From: Enorma sp964624825
Lineage (GTDB): Bacteria > Actinomycetota > Coriobacteriia > Coriobacteriales > Coriobacteriaceae
Reading direction: 5' to 3'
Length of the DNA: 37,617 nt
Assembly: GCA_964624825.1 (NCBI GenBank)
Contig: CAZUYD010000020.1
Location: 1-37,617 of the forward strand
Below the pieces are notes generated by a model. The model saw nothing but the letters and a program-made list of their open reading frames with translations, ran no database searches and was not told where the DNA came from. Of the stretch, positions 1-7,589 are shown piece by piece. Each line of letters begins with the position of its first letter. The first letter of the stretch is position 1. A program made the translations under genes and the position numbers.

Positions 1-2
1 AC

Positions 3-428
3 GACTACCACATGACGCTCGCGCTCGCCATGGGCGCCGACTTCATGATGCTCGGTCGTTACTTCGCGCGCTTCGATGAAAGCCCGACGGCGCGCGTGAA
101 CGTGAACGGTCAGTATATGAAGGAATACTGGGGCGAGGGTTCCGCCCGCGCACGCAACTGGCAGCGCTACGATCTGGGCGGTGCCGCAAAGCTCGCCTTC
201 GAGGAGGGCGTCGATTCCTACGTTCCCTACGCAGGCTCGCTCAAGGAGGGCGTGAGCTCGACGCTCTACAAGATCAAATCCACCATGTGCAACTGCGGCG
301 CGCTCTCCATCAAAGAGCTGCAGGAGAAGGCGCGGCTCACGCTGGTGAGCTCGACCTCGATTGTCGAGGGCGGCGCGCATGACGTGGTTGTGAAAGACCG
401 CAACCATCAAATGGTGAGCTACCAGTAG
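3..428 (+). CDS. guaB: IMP dehydrogenase, C-terminal part (truncated by window start)
   Basis: This is the 3' end of a gene that begins before the window; the reading frame is open from base 3 to the TAG at 426-428. IMP dehydrogenase oxidises IMP to XMP with NAD+, the committed step to GMP, in the cytosol. The visible part has the barrel motif GADFMMLGRYFA, followed by the flap region with the conserved EGVDSYVPYAG stretch and a C-terminal half resembling IMPDH/GMP reductase (VEGGAHDVVVKD near the end). The catalytic Cys loop lies upstream and cannot be seen, so GMP reductase is not fully excluded. The EGV...Y.G arrangement and the long tail favour IMPDH. A strong terminator follows immediately, so this is the last gene of its transcript. 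Confidence 0.85.
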   Translation, partial: DYHMTLALAMGADFMMLGRYFARFDESPTARVNVNGQYMKEYWGEGSARARNWQRYDLGGAAKLAFEEGVDSYVPYAGSLKEGVSSTLYKIKSTMCNCGALSIKELQEKARLTLVSSTSIVEGGAHDVVVKDRNHQMVSYQ

Positions 429-453
429 CCAATGCGGCCATGCATGGTCGGGG

Positions 454-486
454 GACGGCCGCCCATACACGGCGGCCGTCTTTTTC
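454..486 (+). terminator. Rho-independent terminator after guaB
   Basis: A perfect 10-bp stem, GACGGCCGCC (454-463) with GGCGGCCGTC (471-480), has a 7-nt loop and is followed by a T-run at 480-485. It lies 25 nt after the guaB stop. Confidence 0.9.
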
Positions 487-614
487 GCTTCCGGATCCCA
501 GGATGCGAGAAGACGCTACCGCATGCGCTGCTCTGCTGCCGTTTTTCAAACTCGTGCCGCGTGGGAACTCACGGCTCTTACGGTATCATGAGCCTGTAGG
601 AGGAAGGGGTTGCC

Positions 615-1403
615 ATGGTGCTCGGTCGACGCGAACTGCTTGTTTCGACTGCGATGTGCGCCGCCTTTTCTCTGGTTGGGTGCTCGGGCTCTGATGCGCA
701 AACGGTGCACGGCTCGAACGCCGTCACAGAAGAGCTGGCAGATGTTCTACCTGCCATGCTCGATGACGCGCAGGCCGCCGCAGAAGGCATCGCCGAGGAA
801 GCTGCCGTTTCCACCGAGGACGCGATCAGATCACAGCTCGATATCGTTGAGGACTATCGCGCCGAGTTCTCCCACGGTTCCAAGGGAGCCGAATATCAAC
901 GCTATATCGTGCTCCACGATACCGAAGGGGCCGGGACGCCGGAGTCGGTCGTCTCATACTGGGATAGTACGGATAACGGGGTTGCGGCTCATTTCGTGAT
1001 CGGCAAGGATGGCCACATCGTTCAATGCGTTGCGCTCGATGAGATCGCCCATCATGCAGGATATGGCGATACCGGTCATAATGAGCTGTATGGGACGGTG
1101 GACGAATCACGCGATGACAAGGTCGGCACCGCACCTATTGGCAACTGGGCCTCAGACTATGGCATGAACTCGTACTCAGTCGGCATCGAGCTGGTGCACA
1201 TTGGCGGCGAGGGTTCCTATCCCACCGCACAGCTCGAGGCACTCGATGGCGTCATCGCGCTGATCGATGCGCACTACGGATTCGAGAGCGAGATCATCGA
1301 TCATAAGGCATGGCGGACGGGAAACTCCGATACATCGGCAGAGTTTGCGAAGTACTTGGAAGCCTATCAGACCACACGTACCTATACGGGAAGCGAGGGG
1401 TGA
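615..1403 (+). CDS. Exported Amidase_2 (N-acetylmuramoyl-L-alanine amidase) lipoprotein
   Basis: Probable peptidoglycan amidase that cleaves the bond between MurNAc and L-alanine outside the cell. The 262-aa product starts with a short leader holding a twin arginine (GRRELLV), a hydrophobic stretch and a lipobox (LVGC, Cys at about residue 23), so it is probably a Tat- or Sec-exported lipoprotein. The Amidase_2 fold is visible from about residue 93: YIVLHDTEG carries the first zinc-ligand His, then HFVIGKDGHIVQC, the EIAHHAG segment, GIELVH, and a late DHKAWRTGNSDTS segment where the second His and the acidic ligand normally lie. The start is fixed by an AGGAGG box at 599-604 close before the ATG. 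The next gene begins 7 nt downstream, so the two are probably co-transcribed. The substrate could also be a prophage-type or recycled muropeptide; the exact specificity is not visible. Confidence 0.85.
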   Translation: MVLGRRELLVSTAMCAAFSLVGCSGSDAQTVHGSNAVTEELADVLPAMLDDAQAAAEGIAEEAAVSTEDAIRSQLDIVEDYRAEFSHGSKGAEYQRYIVLHDTEGAGTPESVVSYWDSTDNGVAAHFVIGKDGHIVQCVALDEIAHHAGYGDTGHNELYGTVDESRDDKVGTAPIGNWASDYGMNSYSVGIELVHIGGEGSYPTAQLEALDGVIALIDAHYGFESEIIDHKAWRTGNSDTSAEFAKYLEAYQTTRTYTGSEG

Positions 1404-1410
1404 GAGCTCT

Positions 1411-2517
1411 ATGCGGTTTTGCACACAATGCGGCGCTCGGATACCAGATGGCATGAAGTTCTGCACGGCGTGCGGGGCTGCGGTAGACGGTGCCGTGGGT
1501 ACGCAGGGCGTGTCTCGCGATGATAAAACCGAAGCGATCGGCGCGACGAGCGCATATGATCCGCTGAGCGGTGACACCGTCGCAGCGAATAGCGTCCCGG
1601 GTACCGCCGACCCTGGCGTGCAGCCGCCGAACCCCATTCAACGCGACGACGATTCGGACAAGCGGTCAACGCGACCTCGGAAGAAAGCGCGCGCCATCGT
1701 TATCGGTGTCGCGTGCGCAGTCCTTGTGCTTGCGATCGCAGGAGCAAGCGTCTGGTATTTCGTGTTGGCACCGAATGCCTCTGTGAGCGCCGAGGAAGAT
1801 GCTTCGGTCGAGCTTGTCGATACGGAAGAGGGCGGCTCCGATGAGGAGACGACTGGAACGGCCACCGCGCTTTCGCTTCAGGTGTCCTCGCTCGACTTCA
1901 CCTCATACCCTCAGGTGGTCATCGATCTTACGGTATCTGATCTTGATGACGATGATTTCAGCGCATTTGCCGCGCTCACGACGGCCGATGTACAGGTGAG
2001 CGAAGACGTGAGCTCGACATCCTATACGGCAACGGTTGACCGCGTCACGCCCGCAAGCGATGGAAGCTCACTGCGCATCGTCTACACCTCGACCGTTTCC
2101 GATTCCGCCTCACGCACGATATACGTGTCCTTTGACGACTTGAGCGGCTTTAGCGGAAGCGTTTCGACTCTATACGAGTTCGATGAAGCCGAGAGCACGT
2201 CGAGCAGCGACAGCACCGCAGACTCCGCGAGCGATGACTACATCTTGCCCGACAGCTCCACGTATCGATATTCCGCTTCCGAGCTGGCGGGGTATTCCAA
2301 TTGGGAGCTGTATATCGCGCGCAACGAAATCTATGCGCGCCGCGGCCGGATGTTCAACAACGAGGATCTTCAGGAATATTTTGGAAGCAAGTCCTGGTAT
2401 ACGCCGCTCTATAGCGCCGAGTACTTCGATACGCATATGTCTTTGAGCGCTATAGAATCTGCGAACGTGCAGACGATCCTCTCCGTTGAGAAGCAGCGGG
2501 GGTCCTCATACGTATAG
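1411..2517 (+). CDS. Zinc-ribbon, single-TM protein with C-terminal YARHG domain
   Basis: The 368-aa product begins with a compact zinc ribbon: two CxxC pairs, CTQC and CTAC, within the first 25 residues. A low-complexity linker follows, then a basic patch and one transmembrane helix (about residues 90-115, IVIGVACAVLVLAIAGASVW). An acidic Ser/Asp/Thr-rich extracellular region follows, and the C-terminus (about residues 295-365) has the YARHG signature ARNEIYARRGRMFNN plus the SWYTPLY segment. YARHG is an extracellular domain found in many Firmicutes and Actinobacteria and is thought to bind the cell wall; no enzymatic role is known. The ATG at 1411 is preferred over upstream in-frame starts because it follows a GAGGGGTGAG box and begins directly at the zinc ribbon. 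The gene lies 7 nt after the amidase gene, which suggests a joint role at the envelope. The zinc ribbon would lie in the cytoplasm. Confidence 0.8.
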   Translation: MRFCTQCGARIPDGMKFCTACGAAVDGAVGTQGVSRDDKTEAIGATSAYDPLSGDTVAANSVPGTADPGVQPPNPIQRDDDSDKRSTRPRKKARAIVIGVACAVLVLAIAGASVWYFVLAPNASVSAEEDASVELVDTEEGGSDEETTGTATALSLQVSSLDFTSYPQVVIDLTVSDLDDDDFSAFAALTTADVQVSEDVSSTSYTATVDRVTPASDGSSLRIVYTSTVSDSASRTIYVSFDDLSGFSGSVSTLYEFDEAESTSSSDSTADSASDDYILPDSSTYRYSASELAGYSNWELYIARNEIYARRGRMFNNEDLQEYFGSKSWYTPLYSAEYFDTHMSLSAIESANVQTILSVEKQRGSSYV

Positions 2518-2735
2518 AAGGCATGCATCGCTGCCGGGGTCTGCGCCGCGGGTTCTATGCGGTGGACTTGCCTGGTTCGCATCGCCCCTCGATGCCGTGC
2601 TCGCGTTCGCCCTGGCTCGCTGTGCGGCGATCACGGCTTGGCTTGCATGCATGCCGGGGCTTGGCCGCCACCCTCTCCGTCATCGGGTCGGCTGCGGCCA
2701 TTGGGGAACCAATTTCCTCAATTTGCGTGCAGTGC

Positions 2736-2744
2736 TGCTAGAAT
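2736..2744 (+). promoter_or_regulatory. Putative extended -10 promoter of leuS
   Basis: An extended -10 element TGCTAGAAT ends 37 nt before the leuS ATG, with no convincing -35 box. The rest of the 264-nt gap (2518-2781) has no credible gene and no T-box consensus. It does hold an imperfect direct repeat: GCATGCAT-CGCT-GCCGGGG (2521-2539) against GCATGCATGCCGGGG (2645-2659). No clear terminator for the preceding gene is visible. Confidence 0.45.
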
Positions 2745-2781
2745 ATTGAACGCTATAGACAAGTAACCAAGGAGAGCAAGC

Positions 2782-5367
2782 ATGTGCGATCATTGCACCC
2801 ATGACCATACAGAGATCCCGCCCTATGACGCGCAGGCCATCGAGGCCAAATGGATGGCGGCATGGGACGATGAGAACCTCTTTGCGGTGGATGAGGATCC
2901 TTCGAAGCCAAAGAAATATGTGCTCGAGATGTTCCCATATCCGTCGGGCGATCTTCACATGGGGCATGCGCGCAACTACACCATCGGCGACGCCATGGCG
3001 CGCCAGGCGCGCATGCGCGGCTTTGACGTGCTGCATCCCATCGGCTTCGATGCGTTCGGGCTTCCAGCCGAGAACGCCGCCATCAAGCACAAGACCCAGG
3101 CGGGGGAGTGGACCTACAAGAACATGGATCAGGCGCTCGCCACGATGCGGCGCATGGGGTTCTCCTATGACATGAATCGCCTGGTGAAAACATGCGACCC
3201 CGATTATTACAAGTGGGGGCAATGGATCTTCGAAAAGCTCTGGGAGAAAGGCCTGGTCTATCGCAAGAAAAACCCGGTCAACTGGTGCCCGAGCTGTCGC
3301 ACAGTGCTCGCAAATGAGCAGGTGACCGAGGGCAAGTGCTGGCGTTGCGGCTTCGAGCCCGAGAAGCGTGAGCTTGAGCAGTGGTACTTCAAGATCACCG
3401 ATTACGCCCAGGAGCTCCTGGACGACCTAGATAAACTGACCGGTTGGCCGGAGCGCGTCAAGCAGATGCAGGCCAACTGGATCGGCCGCTCTGAAGGCGC
3501 CGAGGTCGACTTCACCTTGTGCGACGCAGAAGGGCAGGCCATTCCGGGCGACGAGGGCAAGATCACCGTCTTCACCACGCGTGCCGACACGCTTTTCGGT
3601 TGCACGTTCTTCCTGCTCGCGCCCGAGTACGACGGTCTTATGGATCTTGTCGCCGGCACCGAGTACGAGGCCGATGTGCGTGCGGTCGTGGCCGGAGCCG
3701 AGAAGGTTTCCGCGGTCGAGCGCGCCCAGGGAACCCTTGAGAAGCACGGTGCTTTCACCGGGCGCTACGTGCTCAACCCGGTTTCCGGTCAAAAGGTGCC
3801 CGTCTGGGTTGCCGACTACATCGTTTCCGATTATGGTACCGGTGCCGTTATGGCGGTTCCCTGCGGCGATCAGCGCGACTTCGAGTTCGCGCGCAAATAC
3901 AACCTTCCGATCGTCCCCATCATTCTCATGGACGACGAGCGCGCCGCGCTCGAGGAGTCGGGTGAATCCATCGATACCTACCATGCCGAGACCGTCAATT
4001 GGGATTGCGCGCATATGGCCGAGGGCACGCTGGTGCAATCGGGCAAGTACACCGGCATGCGCGGCGGCAAGCATTCCGAAGGCGAGGCGGCCATCGTCGC
4101 CGATCTTGAAGCCGCCGGCACGGGGCGCCGGTGCGTGCAGTTCCGACTGCGCGACTGGCTCATCAGCCGCCAGCGCTATTGGGGCAACCCGATCCCTGCC
4201 GTGCATTGCGCCCACTGCGGCATCGTGCCGGTGCCCGAAGATCAGCTGCCGGTTACGCTGCCCGCAAACCTCGATCTGGGCGCGGGCGAGACGCTTGCCG
4301 AGTGCAAGGAGTTCTATGAGACCACGTGCCCGGTTTGCGGTCGCCCTGCGCGCCGTGAAACCGACACCATGGATACCTTCACCTGCTCGAGCTGGTATTA
4401 CCTTCGCTATTGCGACCCGCACAACGCCGACTTGCCGTTTTCCAAAGAGGCGGCCGACCGTTGGATGTCCGTCGACAACTACATCGGCGGCATCGAGCAC
4501 GCCATCTTGCATCTGCTTTACTCGCGCTTCTTTACCAAGGCGCTGCGCGACCTTGGGATGCTCGACGTCGACGAGCCGTTCACCAACCTGCTTTGCCAGG
4601 GCATGGTGAAGGACGCCAACGGCGAGACCATGTCGAAGAGCAAGGGCAACGTGGTGCCGCCCTCAAGCGTTATCGAACCGTTTGGTGCCGACACGATGCG
4701 TCTGGCAATTCTCTTCATCGCACCGCCTGAGAAGGATTTCAATTGGGATGAGGATGCCGTCGCAGGTGCGAACCGCTTCATAAAGCGCGCGTGGCGCATC
4801 GTGTGGCAGCTTGCAGGCGCGGGCGCTCCCGATGCGGCGCTTGTCAAGGGCGCCCTCGACCGCGATGCCATGGAGCTGTATCGGGAGCGCCATCGCACCA
4901 TCGCGAAATGCACGGAGGATTTCGACCGACAGCAGTTCAACACGGCTATCTCCGCGGTCATGGAGCTGGTGAACGCGGCGAGCGCGTACCTGAATGCGAC
5001 GGAGGCCGACCCGGCACGCCGCGACGCCGCGCTCGCGTGGCTCGTCGCGACCGACATCGTTGAGCTGCTCGCTCCGATCTGCCCCTTCTGGGCGGATGAG
5101 CTGTGGCATGCCGCGCTCGGCCACACCGACAGCGCCTATACCGCTCCCTGGCCCGAATATGATGCATCTGAGGCCAGAAGTGATACGATCGAGATCGCTG
5201 TGCAGGTTCTGGGCAAGCTGCGTTGCCGCATCGAGATCTCCGCCACGGCCACGCAAGATGAGATGCGCGCCGCCGCTGAGAAAGCTGCGGAGCGCTGGAT
5301 CGCGGGCAAGGATGTCGTGAAGGTCATCTGCGTGCCCGGCAAGCTCGTGAACCTCGTGGTGAAGTAG
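2782..5367 (+). CDS. leuS: Leucyl-tRNA synthetase
   Basis: Class I aminoacyl-tRNA synthetase that charges tRNA-Leu in the cytosol. At 861 aa it has normal bacterial length. The HIGH-type signature is HMGH at residues 59-62, within PYPSGDLHMGHARNY. A CxxC...CxxC zinc insertion (NWCPSC...CWRCG) lies around residues 172-193. The CP1 editing domain follows, with the TTRADTLFG motif near residue 265, then the catalytic core resumes with RDWLISRQRYWGNPIP. The KMSKS loop reads TMSKSKGN at about residue 616. Anticodon-binding and C-terminal domains complete the protein. The ATG has a good GGAGAG box (2771-2776). The first nine residues are unusually rich in Cys and His (MCDHCTHDH), ahead of the conserved start near residue 15. 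The gene stands alone, with its own promoter and a terminator 29 nt after the stop. Confidence 0.98.
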   Translation: MCDHCTHDHTEIPPYDAQAIEAKWMAAWDDENLFAVDEDPSKPKKYVLEMFPYPSGDLHMGHARNYTIGDAMARQARMRGFDVLHPIGFDAFGLPAENAAIKHKTQAGEWTYKNMDQALATMRRMGFSYDMNRLVKTCDPDYYKWGQWIFEKLWEKGLVYRKKNPVNWCPSCRTVLANEQVTEGKCWRCGFEPEKRELEQWYFKITDYAQELLDDLDKLTGWPERVKQMQANWIGRSEGAEVDFTLCDAEGQAIPGDEGKITVFTTRADTLFGCTFFLLAPEYDGLMDLVAGTEYEADVRAVVAGAEKVSAVERAQGTLEKHGAFTGRYVLNPVSGQKVPVWVADYIVSDYGTGAVMAVPCGDQRDFEFARKYNLPIVPIILMDDERAALEESGESIDTYHAETVNWDCAHMAEGTLVQSGKYTGMRGGKHSEGEAAIVADLEAAGTGRRCVQFRLRDWLISRQRYWGNPIPAVHCAHCGIVPVPEDQLPVTLPANLDLGAGETLAECKEFYETTCPVCGRPARRETDTMDTFTCSSWYYLRYCDPHNADLPFSKEAADRWMSVDNYIGGIEHAILHLLYSRFFTKALRDLGMLDVDEPFTNLLCQGMVKDANGETMSKSKGNVVPPSSVIEPFGADTMRLAILFIAPPEKDFNWDEDAVAGANRFIKRAWRIVWQLAGAGAPDAALVKGALDRDAMELYRERHRTIAKCTEDFDRQQFNTAISAVMELVNAASAYLNATEADPARRDAALAWLVATDIVELLAPICPFWADELWHAALGHTDSAYTAPWPEYDASEARSDTIEIAVQVLGKLRCRIEISATATQDEMRAAAEKAAERWIAGKDVVKVICVPGKLVNLVVK

Positions 5368-5395
5368 GCTACGCATTTTGCCATATGGTGCAAGC

Positions 5396-5446
5396 GCCGC
5401 ATCGCACGTCTCAAGGCGCGCGATGCGGCAATTTGTTTCGGTTTTC
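5396..5446 (+). terminator. Rho-independent terminator after leuS
   Basis: A perfect 10-bp stem GCCGCATCGC (5396-5405) / GCGATGCGGC (5420-5429) has a 14-nt loop. It is followed by a broken T-rich tail (AATTTGTTTCGGTTTT). The tail is weaker than in other terminators here. Confidence 0.7.
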
Positions 5447-5690
5447 CTATCCCTCTATGAATCGGTTAGGGGCTCATCGATTACCGTGCCGCTCATCTTC
5501 GCTGAACATGGCGAGCAAAAGAGTGCATCCGCTGCTTTTCAAGCGCCTCATGAGGGGCGATGATGGGTATTCACGGAGCCATCCGCCTCATGCGTAGAGA
5601 ACCGTAAGGTCATTTGTGGAGCTATTGCGGAGACGAACGCTGGGCCAAAAAGATGCGATCGCCTTTATTTCCACCAAATGACCAGCGTGT
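5447..5690. other. Non-coding region upstream of the rimP operon with a long-range inverted repeat
   Basis: I see no supported gene between the leuS terminator and the rimP promoter; the short open frames lack ribosome-binding sites and family resemblance. The notable content is a pair of inverted copies of TCCAC(C)AAATGACC. One reads on the minus strand at 5608-5621 and the other on the plus strand at 5670-5683, within the likely rimP promoter. Confidence 0.6.
5608..5683. repeat. Inverted repeat at the rimP-nusA promoter
   Basis: GGTCATTTG at 5608-5616 is the exact reverse complement of CAAATGACC at 5675-5683. The match extends to TCCAC-AAATGACC against TCCACCAAATGACC if one base is gapped. 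The right copy falls in the -35/spacer region of the predicted promoter, so it would lie in DNA upstream of the transcript rather than in RNA. A pair of regulator-binding sites is possible. Confidence 0.55.
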
Positions 5691-5698
5691 GGTATGCT
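5668..5698 (+). promoter_or_regulatory. Putative promoter of the rimP-nusA-infB operon
   Basis: An extended -10 TGGTATGCT (5690-5698) is preceded by a weak TTTCCA (5668-5673) at 19-nt spacing. Transcription would start near 5705, giving a leader of about 70 nt that contains an intrinsic terminator before rimP. Confidence 0.5.
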
Positions 5699-5727
5699 TT
5701 GCAACGGTAATTGACGTGTTGTGTGAG

Positions 5728-5757
5728 GAGTGCGGGTTCGCCCGCGCTCTTTTTTCT
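5728..5757 (+). terminator. Leader terminator/attenuator in front of rimP-nusA
   Basis: A 9-bp stem GAGTGCGGG (5728-5736) / CCCGCGCTC (5741-5749), with one G-T pair, closes on a TTCG tetraloop. It is followed by TTTTTT at 5750-5755. The hairpin lies downstream of the predicted start of transcription and ends only a few bases before the rimP ribosome-binding site (5761-5769), so it is an attenuator within the operon leader rather than the end of a gene. In Bacillus subtilis, NusA represses its own rimP-nusA operon through a NusA-dependent leader terminator; the same logic is inferred here. Confidence 0.8.
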
Positions 5758-5773
5758 TGCAGGGAGGTGTCGC

Positions 5774-6268
5774 ATGGTCAAGAGCAAGCAGGAGCAAGCA
5801 ATCATCGACGCGCTCGAACAGCATGCTGCAGAACATGGCGTCGATATCGTCGATGTCGAGCTTACCGGTGCCACCAAGGCGCCGTGCGTCCGCGTGCGCC
5901 TGGAGGGCGCCGAGGGCGAGTCGCTCTCGCTTGACGAAGTGACTGCGCAAACCGCGTGGGTGAGCGATCTCATCGAGCAAATCGACCCGGTTCCCGGCTC
6001 ATATACGCTCGAGGTCTCCACGCCCGGTCTTGACCGTCCGCTGCGCCGTCCCCGCGACTTCGTGCGCTTCGTCGGGGAGCGCTGCGAGCTCACCACCACC
6101 GCTCTTGAGGGACGCCGGCGCTACCGGGGCGTGATCGCCGAGGCCGACGACGATGCGGTCACGCTTGCCATCGAGGGCGAGGCTTCTCAGCGCATTCGCT
6201 TTGACGACGTGAAGAAATGCACCTTGAAGCCGGTTATCGACTTCAAGAGCAAGGAAGGGAAGAAGTAA
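5774..6268 (+). CDS. rimP: Ribosome maturation factor RimP
   Basis: A 164-aa protein needed for assembly of the 30S ribosomal subunit. The N-terminal RimP domain shows the typical helix-strand pattern (EHGVDIVDVELTG...VRVRLEG), then the VTAQTAWVSDLIEQID segment and the hallmark YTLEVSTPGLDRPLRRPRDF (about residues 75-95). A C-terminal SH3-like barrel follows (RRRYRGVIAEADDDAVTLAI...IRFDDVKKCTLKP). The ATG at 5774 follows a strong AGGGAGGTG box at 5761-5769 and matches the family's normal length; an open frame continues upstream but runs through the leader terminator. First gene of the operon; nusA begins 1 nt after its stop. Confidence 0.95.
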   Translation: MVKSKQEQAIIDALEQHAAEHGVDIVDVELTGATKAPCVRVRLEGAEGESLSLDEVTAQTAWVSDLIEQIDPVPGSYTLEVSTPGLDRPLRRPRDFVRFVGERCELTTTALEGRRRYRGVIAEADDDAVTLAIEGEASQRIRFDDVKKCTLKPVIDFKSKEGKK

Positions 6269-6269
6269 C

Positions 6270-7508
6270 ATGGCATCTGAGATGATGGAAGCGCTGATGG
6301 AGCTTTGCCAGGAGAAGCACCTCAACCAGCTTGCGCTTATCGACCAGCTTGAGCAATCGCTCGCAGAGAGCTATACGAACATCTTGCACCTGCCGTTCGG
6401 CGCCGAGGTCACCATCGACCGTGCGACCGGCAAGATATATGTCTACGAACTCGTTCCGGTCGAGGAATCCTACGATGAGGAAGAGGACGAGTACAAAGAG
6501 TTCACCAAGCGCGACGTCACGCCGAAGGACACGAGCCGCATCGCGGCGCAGCACGCGAAGGCTGCCATCAATGCCATCGTGCGCAAGTCGGCGCGCGAGC
6601 AGATCTACGAGGAGTTCTCGGGGCGCATCGGCGACATCATCACGGGTACGGTCTTGCAGTCCACGCCCGACTTCACCATCGTGAAGATTCGCGAGGGTGT
6701 CGAAGCGGAGCTTCCGCACTTCGATCTGCGTCGCAACGAGAACGAGCGCAACGAGCGCCCCGTCGGCGAGCGCTACATGCACAACCAGCGCATCAAGGCG
6801 GTCATCATCGACGTGCGCGATCCCAACTCCACGGTGCAGCCCGTGCGCGGCGAGCACAGCCGGCCGCCTATCGTCATCTCGCGTACCCATCCGGCGCTCA
6901 TCCGCCGTCTGTTCGAACTCGAGGTGCCCGAAATCTACGAGGGAACGGTCGAGGTCAAGTCTATCGCGCGCGAACCGGGGCAGCGTTCCAAGGTCGCGGT
7001 GCACTCACTCGATACCCGGCTCGATCCCGTGGGCGCCTGCGTGGGCCCCAAGGGCAGCCGCGTGCGCACCGTCGTGTCAGAGCTGCGCGGCGAGCGCGTC
7101 GACGTGATTCTTTGGGATGAGGATCCATCCGTCTACGTTGCCCATGCGCTTTCGCCCGCGAAGGTCGACCGCGTGCTCATCGACCCCGAGAAGAATTATG
7201 CCGGCGTCATCGTTCCCGACGACCAGCTTTCGCTCGCTATTGGTAAAGACGGGCAAAACGCGCGCCTTGCCGCGCGGCTGACCGGCTGGCACATCGATAT
7301 CAAGAGCGAGTCGCTCGCAGCCGATATCCTGCGCAACTTGCCGGTGCATCCCGAGGCGGAGGAGAACCTCATCGACGACGATGAGCCGGCGCGCTGCGCG
7401 CATATCAACGAAGATGGTACGCGCTGCCGCAACCAGGCACGCCCCGGTTCGATATATTGCGGCGTGCACGAAGCTGACGCCTTCGCGGAAACGGATGATC
7501 TCATCTAG
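6270..7508 (+). CDS. nusA: Transcription termination/antitermination factor NusA with Cys/His C-terminal tail
   Basis: NusA binds RNA polymerase and nascent RNA and modulates pausing, termination and antitermination. The 412-aa product has the NusA N-terminal domain (about 1-125), an S1 domain (about 130-205, GDIITGTVLQSTPDFTIVKI), KH1 with VGACVGPKGSRV (about 250-262) and KH2 with LAIGKDGQNARLAARL (about 323-338). After about residue 370 the protein ends in a short segment with the spacing C-x9-C-x10-C-x2-H, including DGTRCRN and GSIYCGVH. This resembles small zinc-knuckle motifs and not the acidic AR repeats of E. coli NusA. Start is ATG one base after the rimP stop, with GGAAGGGAAG as ribosome-binding site inside rimP. 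The ylxR gene that commonly sits between nusA and infB is missing. Confidence 0.96.
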   Translation: MASEMMEALMELCQEKHLNQLALIDQLEQSLAESYTNILHLPFGAEVTIDRATGKIYVYELVPVEESYDEEEDEYKEFTKRDVTPKDTSRIAAQHAKAAINAIVRKSAREQIYEEFSGRIGDIITGTVLQSTPDFTIVKIREGVEAELPHFDLRRNENERNERPVGERYMHNQRIKAVIIDVRDPNSTVQPVRGEHSRPPIVISRTHPALIRRLFELEVPEIYEGTVEVKSIAREPGQRSKVAVHSLDTRLDPVGACVGPKGSRVRTVVSELRGERVDVILWDEDPSVYVAHALSPAKVDRVLIDPEKNYAGVIVPDDQLSLAIGKDGQNARLAARLTGWHIDIKSESLAADILRNLPVHPEAEENLIDDDEPARCAHINEDGTRCRNQARPGSIYCGVHEADAFAETDDLI

Positions 7509-7589
7509 CGGGAAGCGGGGGAGACCCCAAACAGCTGGTTGGCAGATTGCGACCGCGCGCTTCGCGCGCGAGAGGTAGGTGAACGGCAT

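Noticed and set aside
2521..2659. GCATGCAT-containing direct repeats as a mobile element or attachment site
   Set aside because: Only two imperfect short copies, no target duplication and no transposase or integrase nearby.
2486..2749. Open frame upstream of leuS with many Leu codons, a possible leader peptide
   Set aside because: No ribosome-binding site, overlaps the end of the YARHG gene, no terminator/antiterminator pair and no clustered Leu codons; high G+C keeps such frames open.
2518..2781. T-box riboswitch for leuS
   Set aside because: The conserved T-box sequence and a terminator before the ATG are absent.
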